The notes under the pieces: generated by a model
The model's database searches: none
The model's input: only the letters and a program-made list of their open reading frames with translations
Told to the model about the DNA's origin: nothing
Position numbers and translations under genes: made by a program
In this document: positions 24,209 to 35,700 of the stretch, one piece after another
Numbering within the stretch: the first letter of the stretch is position 1
Layout: each line of letters begins with the position of its first letter
NCBI GenBank assembly: GCA_022702545.1
Contig: JAHRBC010000003.1
Span: forward strand, 3,286,001-3,350,000
Length of the DNA stretch: 64,000 bases
From: Phycomyces nitens
Taxonomy: Eukaryota; Mucoromycota; Mucoromycetes; Mucorales; Phycomycetaceae
Direction of reading: 5' to 3'

Positions 24209-25223
24209 TATAAAAGTGTCCTTTAATGCTCTTTGTCTTGGACTTTGGAGAAGGGGAGAGGGGGAGGGGAGGGGGAAAGGAGAGAATATGGTATGCTTGA
24301 CTGAACCGCAGGAAATTGTGTGACTGTCTCGTATTATCACATTACGCTTGTTAGATACACTTTGATCACTTGTGACAAGAAATAGTTTTTTTTGGACCTT
24401 TTACTGTGACAGTAAGATGATTAGAAGGCTGGGTGTGTTGTTGAAAGAGGCTCGAATGGCCATAAGAGATGGGCATGGCTGCAAAACTAGGGCTAACAAA
24501 AGTAATCTGGCCTGTTATCCAATAGATCAATTGATAAAGTATTGGTTATAAGAGAAACTCTATCACTTGTAATTCAGGCATTGTCATTAACAGGAACCAA
24601 TAATGATAGTATTTAATTAATTTGGGCAAATGTTTTGGTTACAATGGTTGTCATTAATGACATGAGAACTACTCTCTTTACACCCAGTAATATGGTAATA
24701 GAAAACAAAATGACAATGGTATCCAACCATCAAACATTGGTTGCACGTCGTTATAAGCCCTTGAATATTCAATTAAGATGTCAATTAAGGCTAATAAGAT
24801 CATAGTCGTGCATTCAAAATATAATCATCATCATAATTATCATCATTTTTGTCAGAATGACAAGGAATGTTGCAATGGTTTAAAGAAAAAAGAAGAAGAA
24901 AAAGTATCAAATATCATGAATATCCAGCACCTGGCCTTGGGTTTTTGTTCAATTATAGAACAATAAATGAGCAACATGGACTAATTGAATACCTTTGGAT
25001 CAATTGAATGCCTTTTCTTTATATATATTTTCATTACAACAGTTTAATATCATGAGAAATTCAAGATTCAAAAATAGGCAAAAAGGTAGAAATGTTTCAT
25101 TTTTAATCTATTTTACTTGCAGAGCGGTTCCTGAACCTCAAAGAACAACGGACCTGTGACTGTGACAATGACTTTGGTTTTTCGCTGCCTGTGCCCATTT
25201 AATTGCCTTTATTCTTGGAGACA
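24209..25223. other. Divergent intergenic region between cullin-3 and the NDUFAF8-like gene
   Basis: About 1 kb. It has a purine-rich G tract at 24244-24290; the rest is AT-rich with no supported gene. The frame at 24778 is His/Lys/Glu low-complexity and rejected. Confidence 0.5.
24253..24275 (+). other. Potential G-quadruplex motif upstream of CUL3
   Basis: Four runs of four or five G are separated by 3, 1 and 1 bases (positions 24253-56, 60-64, 66-69 and 71-75). It sits 45-67 bp upstream of the CUL3 start, on the strand opposite to the gene. This satisfies the usual G3+N1-7 rule with very short loops. Function is inferred only. Confidence 0.6.
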
Positions 25224-25464
25224 ATGGAAAAGCGTACAAAAGGTGTTGCTGTCCTTGCACGTGGTGTGGCAACTTGCTCAACCCAGGCAGCCGTTTACGG
25301 AAAATGCGTTTCCTCTAGCTACAAAGATATCCAAAAAGATATGTGTGTAAAAGAGTTCCAGGCCTTTAAAGAGTGTGTTCAACATGCCGTAAGTTCATTT
25401 GTACTTTCTTGAAACTGTTCAACTGATCTCGCTTGGACATTACTAGGTTAAGCGTAAATGGTGA
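25224..25464 (+). CDS. NDUFAF8-like mitochondrial complex I assembly factor (twin cysteine, CHCH-type)
   Basis: Two exons: 25224-25388 and a final exon of only 18 nt, 25447-25464 (VKRKW-stop), joined across a 58-nt intron. The protein is 60 residues. Its cysteines are spaced as in NDUFAF8 (C17orf89): TCSTQAAVYGKCV, then KDMCVKEFQAFKECVQHAVKRKW. This parallels the human pattern ACGxEAxxYGRCV...KDFCxxEFxALRxCF. The twin CX(8-9)C-like arrangement suggests import into mitochondria by the MIA40 pathway without a cleavable presequence. In human cells NDUFAF8 supports NDUFAF5 in building complex I; the role here is inferred. Without splicing the frame would read on as VSSFVLS, so the intron is supported by the conserved basic C-terminus. 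Confidence 0.8.
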
Positions 25465-27828
25465 TTAATTGCGCAATCAAAAGATTACAATTAAGCAATG
25501 GTGTCAAGATCTGCCATTATACAATATAATCAAAGCCTATAAATTACTTGCTGCAAAAGATGGCACAAGATAGAAGCTATTTGTATTATTATTGTTGTTC
25601 TTATTTATTATTCCAGTACTTGTAGTACATTCTATTTTTGGCTATTGGGATTCTTGTTTCTTTTGGTTAATAAACATGTACACAGTACATCAAAAATAAC
25701 CTTGGGATTTGGAGAACTTTTACCTTTTTATTAAAGTCTTATCGATCTTTGGCTCTTATACTTGCCCTAGTTGGGAATATCTACCTCAAGTCTATTTCCC
25801 AATTATGAATGGGCCCTATTTATTTAGAGGTCTTCTTGACATTCTTATTTCCAACAATGCTGTGATTTGTGATCTGTAATCTGTGATCACTTTCTGCAAT
25901 ATAAAATGCGCACAAATAAAAATTTATTAGTACACTGTAACGTGTCCTATTTTTCCTAGTCATCGGTCATCTTAATAGAGGTGACAAAGATATGTTTAAA
26001 ATTTAGTCAGGAAAGCAATTGATGTTTATCAAGTATCACCGGAAATGATACCAGAAATGGTTGATCTGGTGGCCATTAATTAAGCGTTCTTGGCAATAAA
26101 AGAAAATGATACTTTAAAGCTCTTGCCAATTGCTTTAAATCATTCTTTACTAGTTTCCTCGGTAAGAATACAGCCTACTACAATTATTACTCGATAGTAA
26201 CTTGGTATACTAGAGCAATTGAAAACATATATAGATACTTTAATAAATGGCATTCTATACATCTTTAGAGGATATCATGGTTGATTTATATTTACATCAT
26301 AATGAAGAAAATAAGGTAATTGCTATTAGATTGGAAGCAGTCATAAAGAAACGACCTAATTTAGTATGTGAAATAAACCAGAGAAATATATTTAAAGCAC
26401 TTTTAAAGACAATAAAAATAAAAGAATCAATATGAAGTTATTCTAGTCATTTTGTAACATGGCACTGTGTTGGTCCAAAGCACTCTTGCTTTTGAATATT
26501 GATCGGCCAGGGCTACTAGTAAAAAGTGCCGGATCGATCTACTGTTCATTCTTGTCTTGTATTAAAAAGAAATTAGGCTAAAAAAAACTCTATTTTGGCC
26601 AGTTTAATGTTTCAAGAAAAAGAAGTTGTATATTTAGGAATTATTTGAAGCAAGTTGAATACAAAGACAATCTTTTATTAACCCAAGCTTGTTTTCTTTT
26701 TTGGTCAGATGTTTAAATTTATTTTGAAACATTGAAACCTTTTTTTGTTTTTTACATATTTAAGGAGACCTGCACCATGGGTTATTCTGAACAAAGAGCC
26801 ATGGTTTGTTAGATGGCTACAAGTAAATCTGCTTACCACCCAACTAATATTTTTTGCAGCAGCACTAAGGCCATTGCAGATAATTACTACTAATAATAAT
26901 AATAAAAAGGTTCTGCAACTGCACAAGACAATAAGAAATTAAAATAAAGGAGGGGGTTAATATCCAAGAATGAATAATAATGTGCTCTGAATATATTTAT
27001 TATACAATCAATAAAAGACAATACGCCCAGGGTAACACCATCGAGGAAACATTAGATATACCATCGCCATCGACAGATACAAAAATGGTCAAAGAGCGTC
27101 ATGTTTGCTCAAAGACACGTCGAGAACATGGACATTGATTACCCAGATCACCAAGCAATATGCTTGTGGAAGCAGCCCTTGTGCTTCTACAGGCATGCAT
27201 GTATTCATTAAAGACGCGAAAAGTCAAAGCTATTCATGTGACTCGAGGAATCAGCAAATATCATTTATATATACATGCCTATACGTCTACTAACATGGCC
27301 ACCTTTTGGTGCAGCAAGGGCTCTCTCTCTCTCTCTCTTTGTGGATCTGTTGAATTGTACAAAATGTTATTTGGAAGGTTTCTTTCAAAGCTCTCAAACT
27401 GTGATCCTGTCAAATGAATTATATTCAGCAGACCACTATAATTAAGTGTCTGCTGTGAAACAATAGTGTCCAAGCACAAGACCCTTGTAACCCAAGATAC
27501 TTGTGGTTAGGACTTTGACCACTGCAAACCAGGAGACTATTGTCAAACAAACACCTCTATTTTACAAGCACTGCCTATTGTTGACCAGGAGTTAATTAAA
27601 TAGAGTTGTAAACAAAGCTTAATCTGATGAATTTTGGTCTATGTGGTTCCAAATCAATAAAGCTCTTCTTTGTAGGGAGTAATGGTGCACTTTATGGGTC
27701 TATATGATAATAAAGAACACTGCAATTATACACAAATATGTTCATAAGGAAATAAGGGTAATTAATATGAGTTAATAAATAATAATAATAATAATAATAA
27801 TAAATTTTTTTCTTCTTTGGATTGTCGT
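25465..27828. other. 2.4-kb gene-free region
   Basis: I see no gene that I can support. There are simple repeats: (CT)n at 27324-27339 and (ATA)n at about 27777-27803. The 62-codon frame at 26247 and those near 27105-27417 have no homology that I recognise. Confidence 0.5.
27777..27803. repeat. (ATA)n trinucleotide microsatellite
   Basis: About eight to nine consecutive AAT/ATA units, just past the stop codon of the minus-strand Ser-rich gene. Confidence 0.8.
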
Positions 27829-28941
27829 TTAGGAAAACAGAGAACTAGACGCCAGCGCCGTAGAATGAGACTGAACGGGGACAACACTCTGGGACTTGGG
27901 ATCATCTCTTCTTGTACGTTTTTTAATTTTGTCTGATCTTTGTACCAGCGGGACAGACTGGGTAACAACAGGTGATGGCTGGCGAGAGAGACCAATATCA
28001 CTGCGAGGTTGAGAAATAGTACTAGAGAGCCAGCTAGAAGACAATTTGGATGCGGTAGACATGCTTTTGTTGAGGACTATTGAGAATCCGTGTGGGCTTC
28101 GTGCAGTTGAGGGCTGTCCATAGATCTCTGTTTCTGTAGCACGACAATGCCAGGGAGTTAGGGTGATGCGGAGCGTCATCTGGCGATGGTCGGGTCCACA
28201 TCTATTGCAGGGTTGGGAAGAGAGGCTGTCAAGAGCATCGTAGTAGTGGGTAGTCGTGGTCCGTACAGAGCAGCCATCGTCATTTGGAGTGTAGGTATGG
28301 CTACAAATAAAGCCGTGTTGAAGCATGTCTTCAAAATCACTCTTTGACTGTGGTGTGATGACTGCCCGAAGATATTTGCGTACTTGACGGGAGCCATAAT
28401 ACAGTGCGGTTGGAAGATTGCTAGTAAACGAGGATATCGGTCCCCTGTGGTCAGGGGTGGGGTGGATTGGCTTTGGAAGTTGACCAGAAAGGGCAGTCGA
28501 GTTTGAGTGTGGGACAGATTCAACCAAGGGTTGAGGAGACCTGAAACCTCTAGAGGAGCACAACAGGAGGCTATTCTGAGATGATAAAGACGTGGCTATG
28601 GTCGATCCTTCGGTGCTTGCAACGGAATTAGAAGAAGACCAGGTATTTATGCTTGGATCAATGGGATCAGCCAGCGTAGTTGCAGTCCTCGGTGATCTAG
28701 TGTTCGAGTGCTCCAAGGGGTCATTCTCTTTTTGGGACCCAAGGCTGTCATTAGTAGCATATGAATCGCTGCGTAGGGCAAATTCCTTGGAAACCGCAAA
28801 AGGTCGAATTTCCTGTGGCTGTGAATACATTCCTGAATGACCTTGGGGTTTTTGGTGAGAAATTGGAATAGAAGACAAGAAAATTCTGTTGGGGGAGGCC
28901 ATGGATGAGGGAAGCACTAGATTTCGCTTGGGTGGTGGCAT
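27829..28941 (-). CDS. Unknown Ser/Thr/Pro-rich protein with a Cys/His cluster
   Basis: Single exon of 370 residues from MPPPKRNLVLPSS (28941); an in-frame ATG seven codons upstream is also possible. The N-terminal half is disordered and rich in Ser, Thr, Pro and Asn. The central part (about residues 190-290) looks folded: LPTALYYGSRQVRKYLRAVIT, then DFEDMLQHGFICSHTYTP, a CNRCGPDHRQM cluster and LTLTPWHC. The tail carries a basic cluster (DKIKKRTRRDD) that could be a nuclear localisation signal. I do not recognise the family. The Cys/His residues might bind metal but do not follow a standard zinc-finger spacing. Confidence 0.65.
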   Translation of the reverse strand: MPPPKRNLVLPSSMASPNRIFLSSIPISHQKPQGHSGMYSQPQEIRPFAVSKEFALRSDSYATNDSLGSQKENDPLEHSNTRSPRTATTLADPIDPSINTWSSSNSVASTEGSTIATSLSSQNSLLLCSSRGFRSPQPLVESVPHSNSTALSGQLPKPIHPTPDHRGPISSFTSNLPTALYYGSRQVRKYLRAVITPQSKSDFEDMLQHGFICSHTYTPNDDGCSVRTTTTHYYDALDSLSSQPCNRCGPDHRQMTLRITLTPWHCRATETEIYGQPSTARSPHGFSIVLNKSMSTASKLSSSWLSSTISQPRSDIGLSRQPSPVVTQSVPLVQRSDKIKKRTRRDDPKSQSVVPVQSHSTALASSSLFS

Positions 28942-29519
28942 GGCAATGAGGATAAAGTGCAAAGAGTGTGCTCGAGAGGTGCTTTATAACACACTTCATT
29001 CAGGGGTAAAAGGGTTATCCTCATTGATTGGAGACCAGGAGAGCATGCTTATGGAGACAAAGACCAAGGCATGCGCTTATTGCCTTGTCGATCTAAGCGA
29101 CAAAGAATGGGGCATGGGATTATTTTTGGCTGTTCATTATCTGACAAGGTCATTTGTATGTAAATGTATGTATGTATGTATGTATGTATGCGAGCAAATT
29201 TCATTTCTTTGCCTTGAATTTAATAAATTGGATTTTGACTTTGTTTGTCAATTCATCGTGTTTTGTTTATATTTGCAATAGGAGTTTGCACGCTCTGTTG
29301 TTACAGAGGAGAATCAAGAAAGATGTAGAATTGAAGGCTAGCAAGCAATAAGTTGAAGTTTCGATATTTCACGGCTTTATCTTTTTTGTTTTAATAGGCT
29401 GATGTCCGAATAAGATGGGATATAATAATAGAATGTACACATTGGAATCAGAAAAAAAAACATTTTTTTTCCAACAGTGGGCTATAATACAAGGTGATCC
29501 GAGCGAATCGTAAAGAAGG
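28942..29519. other. Intergenic with (TATG)n microsatellite
   Basis: It carries a TATG repeat of about seven to eight units at 29161-29190 and A/T tracts near 29455. Otherwise nothing is seen. Confidence 0.5.
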
Positions 29520-31064
29520 TTATTTGTCAAAGTGTTTCTTAAAGTGAGCACTCTGGATTGTATTTTTGGTAGACTCTGGCATCATTTCGCCCATTTTCTC
29601 CCTAGTTGAATCGGTTTGATCAGCATAGGCAAATAATAGTGGCCTCAATTCTTACCTTAGGCGGGGAATCGTGGCCGGGGTGGCAGAAGAGTCAAGCCAG
29701 AGCTCAATGCGATCGCTGCGAACACGACGCGAGAGCACAATTCCAACCAGACCAAACTCTGCCAGATTTCCACCCACAAATGAGCAGAGAGCCCATTCGA
29801 ATACGTCGTCGAGAGCACTCTTTGGAGGGGACAAGGTGAGCCGGCCACCGTCCTTGTTCACCTTGTCTTCCCACATTGGCTCCACACCATCGACAAAACA
29901 ATAGACGTTCTGATTAGCTGGCCAGTGCGAAGGCTTGCCTTTGCGCTCCTTAAAGGTGCGCCACTGTGCAGAGAAATCCCAGACGGAATGGCAGTCAAAG
30001 AGGGGCTTTACAGCCGCAATATAATTTGACGCCGCCTTTGCCTGGCGGGTATCGCTAAAGTAGAATGTGCAGGGCGTGGGCAATGGAAGGACAGAGGAAA
30101 AGGGAATATTGTGCTGCTCAAGATAGCTCTTTAGGAAAGCATAACGGGTTGGGTTCTCGCGCACACGCTTCGGGTCAGCCCAGACAGGCATCGATGGTTC
30201 CACGGCCACATCGAACACAACGGGTGACGGGGTTGTGCTGGTGGCACCAGCCTGACTCCTGGCGTGACTTTGGAGCACCATCTGAGGATGTTGCTGTAGA
30301 TTTTGATGCTGCTGATGTGGTACTTTTTGCACCTGTTCCACCTCCATAAAAGTCACCTCTTTATCTTCCTTCTTGGATGTGATTGGAAGGCCGGTACTGC
30401 TGACATCAATGCTACTAGAATGACTACCACTGCTATGACTGCTATGACTAGAGCTGGGAGTCTGTGCGGGTGGCGTGACTTTGGTCTTACTGATGCTGGT
30501 GCGGGGAGTGCTGCAGCTGGGAGCCGAACTCTTTGAACTAGCAGTGCTGGCACTACTGAAGCGACGACAAGTGGCGCCCGAAGATGTTGTCAAGGTATCT
30601 GAGGAGGTAGAAGACACTCGTCGGCTATCCTGTTCATGTTCATATTCATGTTCATGGTGATGTTTGTATTGGGCATAGGCCAATATGTCTGAGCCTCGTT
30701 CGCATGCCACTACATTGGCACTAGAATAGTAGCTTTCGGCTTCATAGACATTATAGGGGTGCACACACACGGAATGTTTGATATTTTTTATGTCCAGGAG
30801 ACCTGGGTCCAGGGGCTCTTTTGTGGTGGTCTCGAGAGGGTCATTGTGGAAAGTATACATTGGATAGTCTTCTTGACGTGGCTGAACATGTCTAAAAGTT
30901 GCCTTTGACGCTCGTCTTGGAAATTGCATCGGGTGGGGTGCTCCTTGCAGAGGCTCAAAGATCGATTGTTCGCTAAGCAGCTTGTTCATGGCTGCATCCC
31001 AGTCGGAGTGTTCGGCGTACCAATGCCTAGTCTGTGCAGGCGGATGGTGAATGTGAGTAAACAT
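29520..31064 (-). CDS. eIF4E-family cap-binding-like protein with a long disordered N-terminal extension
   Basis: Two exons (31064-29656 and 29601-29520) give 496 residues. Start is the first ATG, MFTHIHHPP. Residues 1 to about 310 are disordered, with dense Ser/Thr runs, a Cys-rich patch and Gln/His stretches. The C-terminal part (about 315-496) is an eIF4E fold: CTFYFSDT (strand 1), SVWDFSAQWRTF (helix 1 with the binding face for 4E-BP/eIF4G-type partners), YCFVDGVEPMWEDKVNKDGGRL (the cap-stacking Trp plus the Glu that recognises m7G), then helix 2 and RSDRIELWLD. The Trp equivalent to human W56 falls in TRQAKAASNY and appears to be Tyr, as in class II members (4EHP). A role as a translational repressor or mRNA-specific regulator is therefore more likely than general initiation; this is inference. 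Canonical eIF4E is about 210 residues. Confidence 0.85.
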
Positions 31065-31257
31065 GCTTGTTAAAGAAGAAGGAAATGAAGCCAAGCGAGA
31101 ATCCAACAAGTATAAACCCTTTAATCACGTGTGACATCATCGACAGGTGTCACCCCTTCTCACAGACCGGATGTACAGAGATCCATGCTCCCCACTTGTT
31201 CATATATTTATTTACTTATTTATTTATTTTAGCCACATCAAAAAACACGCCTTATTT

Positions 31258-31843
31258 CTAGTCTATATTTCTTTTGGGTCCTCGGCGTCCGTGTCTTTTC
31301 CTTCGGCCAACTGTCCTTTCATTCTGTTTTGCCATGATCTTTTGTACTTGGGTTAGATAGTTGACTACTTCATCACTCTCGGGCATATTGAACATTGGCA
31401 ATGAATAATCAATGTGTAATGGCTCAGACATTGAGGTCTCCAATATTTCTACCATTGGCTCCCTTTCCCTTGCAGCATGCTCAGAGGGAGGTTCAAACGG
31501 GCGCAGGTCCATCATATACTGCGTAAAGGCATCTACACATCATCTCAGCCCACAAACTTGAACCCAACTAACCACCTCGAGATTTACCTTCCTCGACCTC
31601 TTGTGGGGTCAGGGTTTGAAAAAAGGGTCGTTCATCGTCACTCGATAGACCGAGCAGAGGTCGATGGAGAGAGAAAAAGGCATTGTGGGCAAAGTCTGTT
31701 TCGGGAATGTTGATAACCGGCATAAAAGGAATCCGGTCCTTTATCAATTCTTTCTTATCCTTGGGCTTATGTGAATAGGCTCTGGCAGTAGAGTAGAGAG
31801 GCCGTTGAGCAAGTCTTTGGAAGTTTCTCGAGATCATCAACAT
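31258..31843 (-). CDS. Predicted mitochondrial protein with a basic C-terminus (possibly Pet20-like)
   Basis: Two exons (31843-31588 and 31532-31258) give 176 residues. The start is placed at the internal ATG before LMISRNFQRL because it yields a typical presequence (RNFQRLAQRPLYSTARAY). Starting at an upstream ATG would add a hydrophobic AT-rich stretch. A short conserved-looking core, IPETDFAHNAFFSLHRPLLGL, has the 'P-T-D...RPLL' flavour of fungal Pet20/Sue1 proteins, but this match is weak. The C-terminus is strongly basic (GRRKRHGRRGPKRNID), suggesting RNA or ribosome contact. The function is unknown. The gene is divergent from the next one (32018) with only 174 bp between starts. Confidence 0.7.
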
Positions 31844-32017
31844 TAGGAATTGATTGCGCAGCAGCAAATGGGAATAGTATAATTTAACAAAAAATAAAGT
31901 CAATAAAGAGAGGAAAGAGGAGTTTGGACAAAGGTCAACTTGACGCAACATCACCGGGTTAACCCTTTATCAAACTCAGCGTAGTCTATATATCCTACTT
32001 CTTACACCCCTTTTCTA

Positions 32018-32484
32018 ATGAGTTCACCACAACCAGATATCTCGCAGGGTGTGGTTATCCATGACCAGACCAACAATACATTTCGCCATCCAATAGTCCA
32101 TTATGTATTTGAAGGAGAAGACTTTCCAAATATCCCCAAAGAACAACTTATCCTCATCGACATTGACCCATCCACAACTACACTCACCAGCATCAATAGT
32201 TATAGTCCTCATTTCCAGGTCACCGACTGTCAATTCGACCAAAACACTCCAAAGGAACCCTTTGAAGATTCCATTGGTGTGATGAATCTGACTATCCAGG
32301 GTGTCTCTGCCCCGAGATCGTAAGTGTCTTTAACAAGCCAGCCGTGTCCCTCATCCATTTCATTAGAGAACCACAAGATCCCATTCGCTCCCTAGACCAT
32401 CTCAAGGAATCCTTGCTTGAATTCAAAACACGGAATGAGCTCGCTAACCTTGTATTTTCTCCCCTTACTTCTGACCAAATATGA
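32018..32484 (+). CDS. Unknown 139-residue acidic protein
   Basis: Two exons (32018-32319 and 32367-32484), joined in frame across a 47-nt intron, give 139 residues. The second exon reads EPQDPIRSLDHLKESLLEF, a likely amphipathic helix, and continues to an in-frame stop at 32482-32484. The first exon has FRHPIVHYVFEGEDFPNIP and a predicted beta-rich stretch (QLILIDIDPSTTTLTSI). No signal peptide or membrane segment. I do not recognise the family; a small beta-sandwich with a C-terminal helix, such as an adaptor subunit, is only a guess. It shares a short divergent promoter with the mitochondrial gene to its left. Confidence 0.7.
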
Positions 32485-32755
32485 GCCCATCAATTAATTA
32501 TATATTACAGCACGGTAGATTTGCGACATATTTTTAATTAAGACAAGAGATAGTATAATATTGATATATTTGTTTATATATATTTATATATTTTTTGGCT
32601 AAAGAAGTTGGATAAAGAAATCCACGAGAAAATTATAACAAAAACAAAAAAAACGAGTTTTTTTTTGCTTTTTACACTGTGTTTAGATGTAAGTGAGAGT
32701 TGTAAATATAGAAGAAGGGAAAAAAAGAAGGCAAGAGGGCTTTTTGGATATTTGC

Positions 32756-35700
32756 TTAAAAGCCAAAAGATTGACCTTGAGGGGGATAAAGAGACGAGGC
32801 TCCAGTCATCATGGGCGACTGCTGAGGAAGCATACCGCCAGGTCCACCTGTTAACATCAAAGGACCTCCCATACCACCCATCATTGGGATGTTGGAGACT
32901 ATGGCGCATTAATATATGGTGTGGTATACAAATCAAATCAAATCACATACCATTCTCATTGGCAGACTCCTGCTTCTCAGCCTTCTCCTTCAATTCCTTG
33001 ACATCCTTGTCCAATACCTCGATCTATATACACAGGCATATATACTCAGTATTAGTCGACTGGGACTATAAAGCCTTGAATTCTTACCTTGTTGAACTGC
33101 TCCTTTAAGCTGTTGATCATATATGGCATGGCAAAGTCATTAAGACCGTGTCGCCACGACAGCTCCAGAACAATATCGGGGCGCAAGAGGTCGTAGCAAG
33201 AGTAGAGCATGGCAGCAAAGCACTCGCGTTTTCCGACTTCGATAAAGTATTGCAGTAATTCCTGGGCAACATCTCTATCCTTGGATTCGGCAGCAGTAGC
33301 CATGGCATCCTTGAAGAGACGGTCCTGCTTGGACAAAGCAATAGACTGTCTCCAGCGTCTGTTCTTCTTGTACAAATGGGCTGCAATACGACGGAACTCA
33401 AGCAACTCGTGCTTCTCGAGACTCTGGGCAATGTCTACAGTGTCGATATTATCGTGGTGATCGATTGAGTCACGGAGAGACTCATAGTCCTCTTCTTCAA
33501 TATACAGCTCATTCAAAGCCTTGTTCACATTCTTGTCATTGACCTAATTGATCCAATATTAGCCAAATATTCGCTACCACCAAAAAAAAAACAAAAAAAC
33601 TTACATGCTGGACAGACACCAAATAAGGCTTGATGAGAGGAATGTTGTCAGACTTCTCAAACAACAATACAACACGGCTGTGCTTGATACGGGGCACCAT
33701 GACAGCCAAAAGGTCATTGAGGAGAAGGGGATGCTCGTTAAGATAAAAGTGAAGTGCCTTGTAGTACAGCTCGACATTGGAAACCTTGACAACGATGTCT
33801 TTAAAGGCAGAGTGCTCCCAAGACTGGGCAGCGTGTTCCATCATGGCAGTGGCAGCGTTATCAAACTCGTCATAGTGAACATAGAGGAAGATCAACTCAC
33901 GCCACAAGTGGGTCTCGCTACAGGCACGAATAACCTTGGGGATGTTGATGCGAGCAACAAACAGCTTCAAGTGCTCCATCATCTTTTCTGGGGCATACTT
34001 GGAGTACAGGACAGCCAATTCGGTGAACATACCCATGTGAGCTCTCTCCAAACCAAGACCGGTCTCGAGCAAGTGGATCAACTCATCAAAGAAGCCATTG
34101 CGTTCATAGGTCTTCACCAACTCATCCAATTCTTCGGCGTGTACAATGATGTGGAGACCGCAAATCTGGGCAAGACGGAACTCGTGCTGAATAATACATT
34201 CGGCATTGACCTCCTTCCAGACCTTGGTGCTATTGGCTTTACGGGCACAATCGACAGCACCTTGGTAGTCTTTGAGGTGCACAAGAGTTGATGCAAGGCT
34301 GGCATAGTTTGAGATGTTGCTGTAAAGAACCTTGGCAGCCTCAAACATGTGGTCCTGGAAACAACGATCACCGACTTGCTGGATCTGGGCAAGGTTAGGA
34401 GACACCAAAAAGTCTTCGAGATCGGCAAGACGGTCAGTCTTGGCATATGCGTACAAGAGTTCGGTCTCAATGTAGGGCTCACGCGAGTGCTTGCGGGCAG
34501 CCTGGAGATAACGGACAAGGTCATCGTACTTGTTATCCATCATAGCACTGCGCGTAACCTCCATATAGTTGGAAGTGTCATTGGCACGAATGTAAGAGTC
34601 TATGGGACAAGGGACAAGGGTCAGTTTGTATAATTGTCGTTGGTCTCTAATGAGGCAATGCAACCCCCAAGCTTCTTTTCTTGCTTACCAATAGCATCCT
34701 TGACACGCATGTTGTCAAGCTGTGCCTTTGCCAGTTTTGTCCACACCTCGGGCTGATCGCAACGCTCGGCAAACTCATAGGCACGGTCAAGGTCCTGGAT
34801 TCTGTCAATGAGAACATCAATGGCATTTACATTGACATTGTGCTTCTTAAAGATAGCAAATGCTTCCTCATTCAAGTTTTCGCCAATGCACACTTCAGCT
34901 ACATCAGTAGCGTCAAAGTTGTCCAGACGAGAAATGTAGTCCATGACTCTAGAGGGATCAGCCTAAAGTTTAGATAATAGGAGTAAAGATGAGTTTATTT
35001 CCCCTCCTTTTTTTTTTCAAAGGATTCAAACCAGTTTGACTTACCTTGACGGCAGTGAAGATGAGAAGATTCTGCAAGGTCTTGTTGTCGTTGAATGCAC
35101 TATTCTCTAAGACGATTTTCTCCAACAGTTCAATCAACTCGTTGGGAAGGTTAGCAGCCATAAAGGCTTTGACGGTTGCCGAGACATCGTCAGGGACGGT
35201 GCACTCGGGTAAAGCAGTGGCGACAATTTGATCAATAAGTTCGCGACGGTGTTCGCTGCTTTCTTGGAGGACAAATGCCCAGAGGGTATCGTCACGTCTA
35301 TGGATAAGGTAACGAGCCTGATGCTTAAACATGGAGTTTTCGGTGGTGATGTTGATCAATTCATAATCACACTGTCCCTTCTCGTAACAGATAAAAGCAA
35401 GGTAAGGATCTCTCTTCTCACAGTACTTTCCGATAGTACGGGGATTATAATGTTCGTTCTCCTTGAGGAAGGGTTCGGGATTATTGTTGGTGTCGATATA
35501 GATCTTGGCCAGAGCATTGTACACTTCAGGGTCAGTGCTGCCTTCAGTAACACGCATATTCAACCAGGGCAACAACAACTTGAGACGGTTTCTCTGTTCA
35601 ACTTCATCACACAACTTTCCAACCGGGAGTTCTCCCTTGACAGACAGCAACAAGTTCTTGATGGTATCTTCGTCACAGCCAACATCCAACAAACCACCGA

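Noticed and set aside
24778..24966. 62-codon His/Lys/Glu-rich frame
   Set aside because: Low-complexity composition explained by simple sequence.
26247..26435. 62-codon frame MAFYTSLEDIM...
   Set aside because: Plausible amino-acid mix but isolated, with no family likeness and no splice partners. It could be transposon debris.
33605..34291. 228-codon plus-strand open frame over clathrin heavy chain (also 35228-35926 and 36451-36972)
   Set aside because: Antisense shadows of clathrin exons with no independent features.
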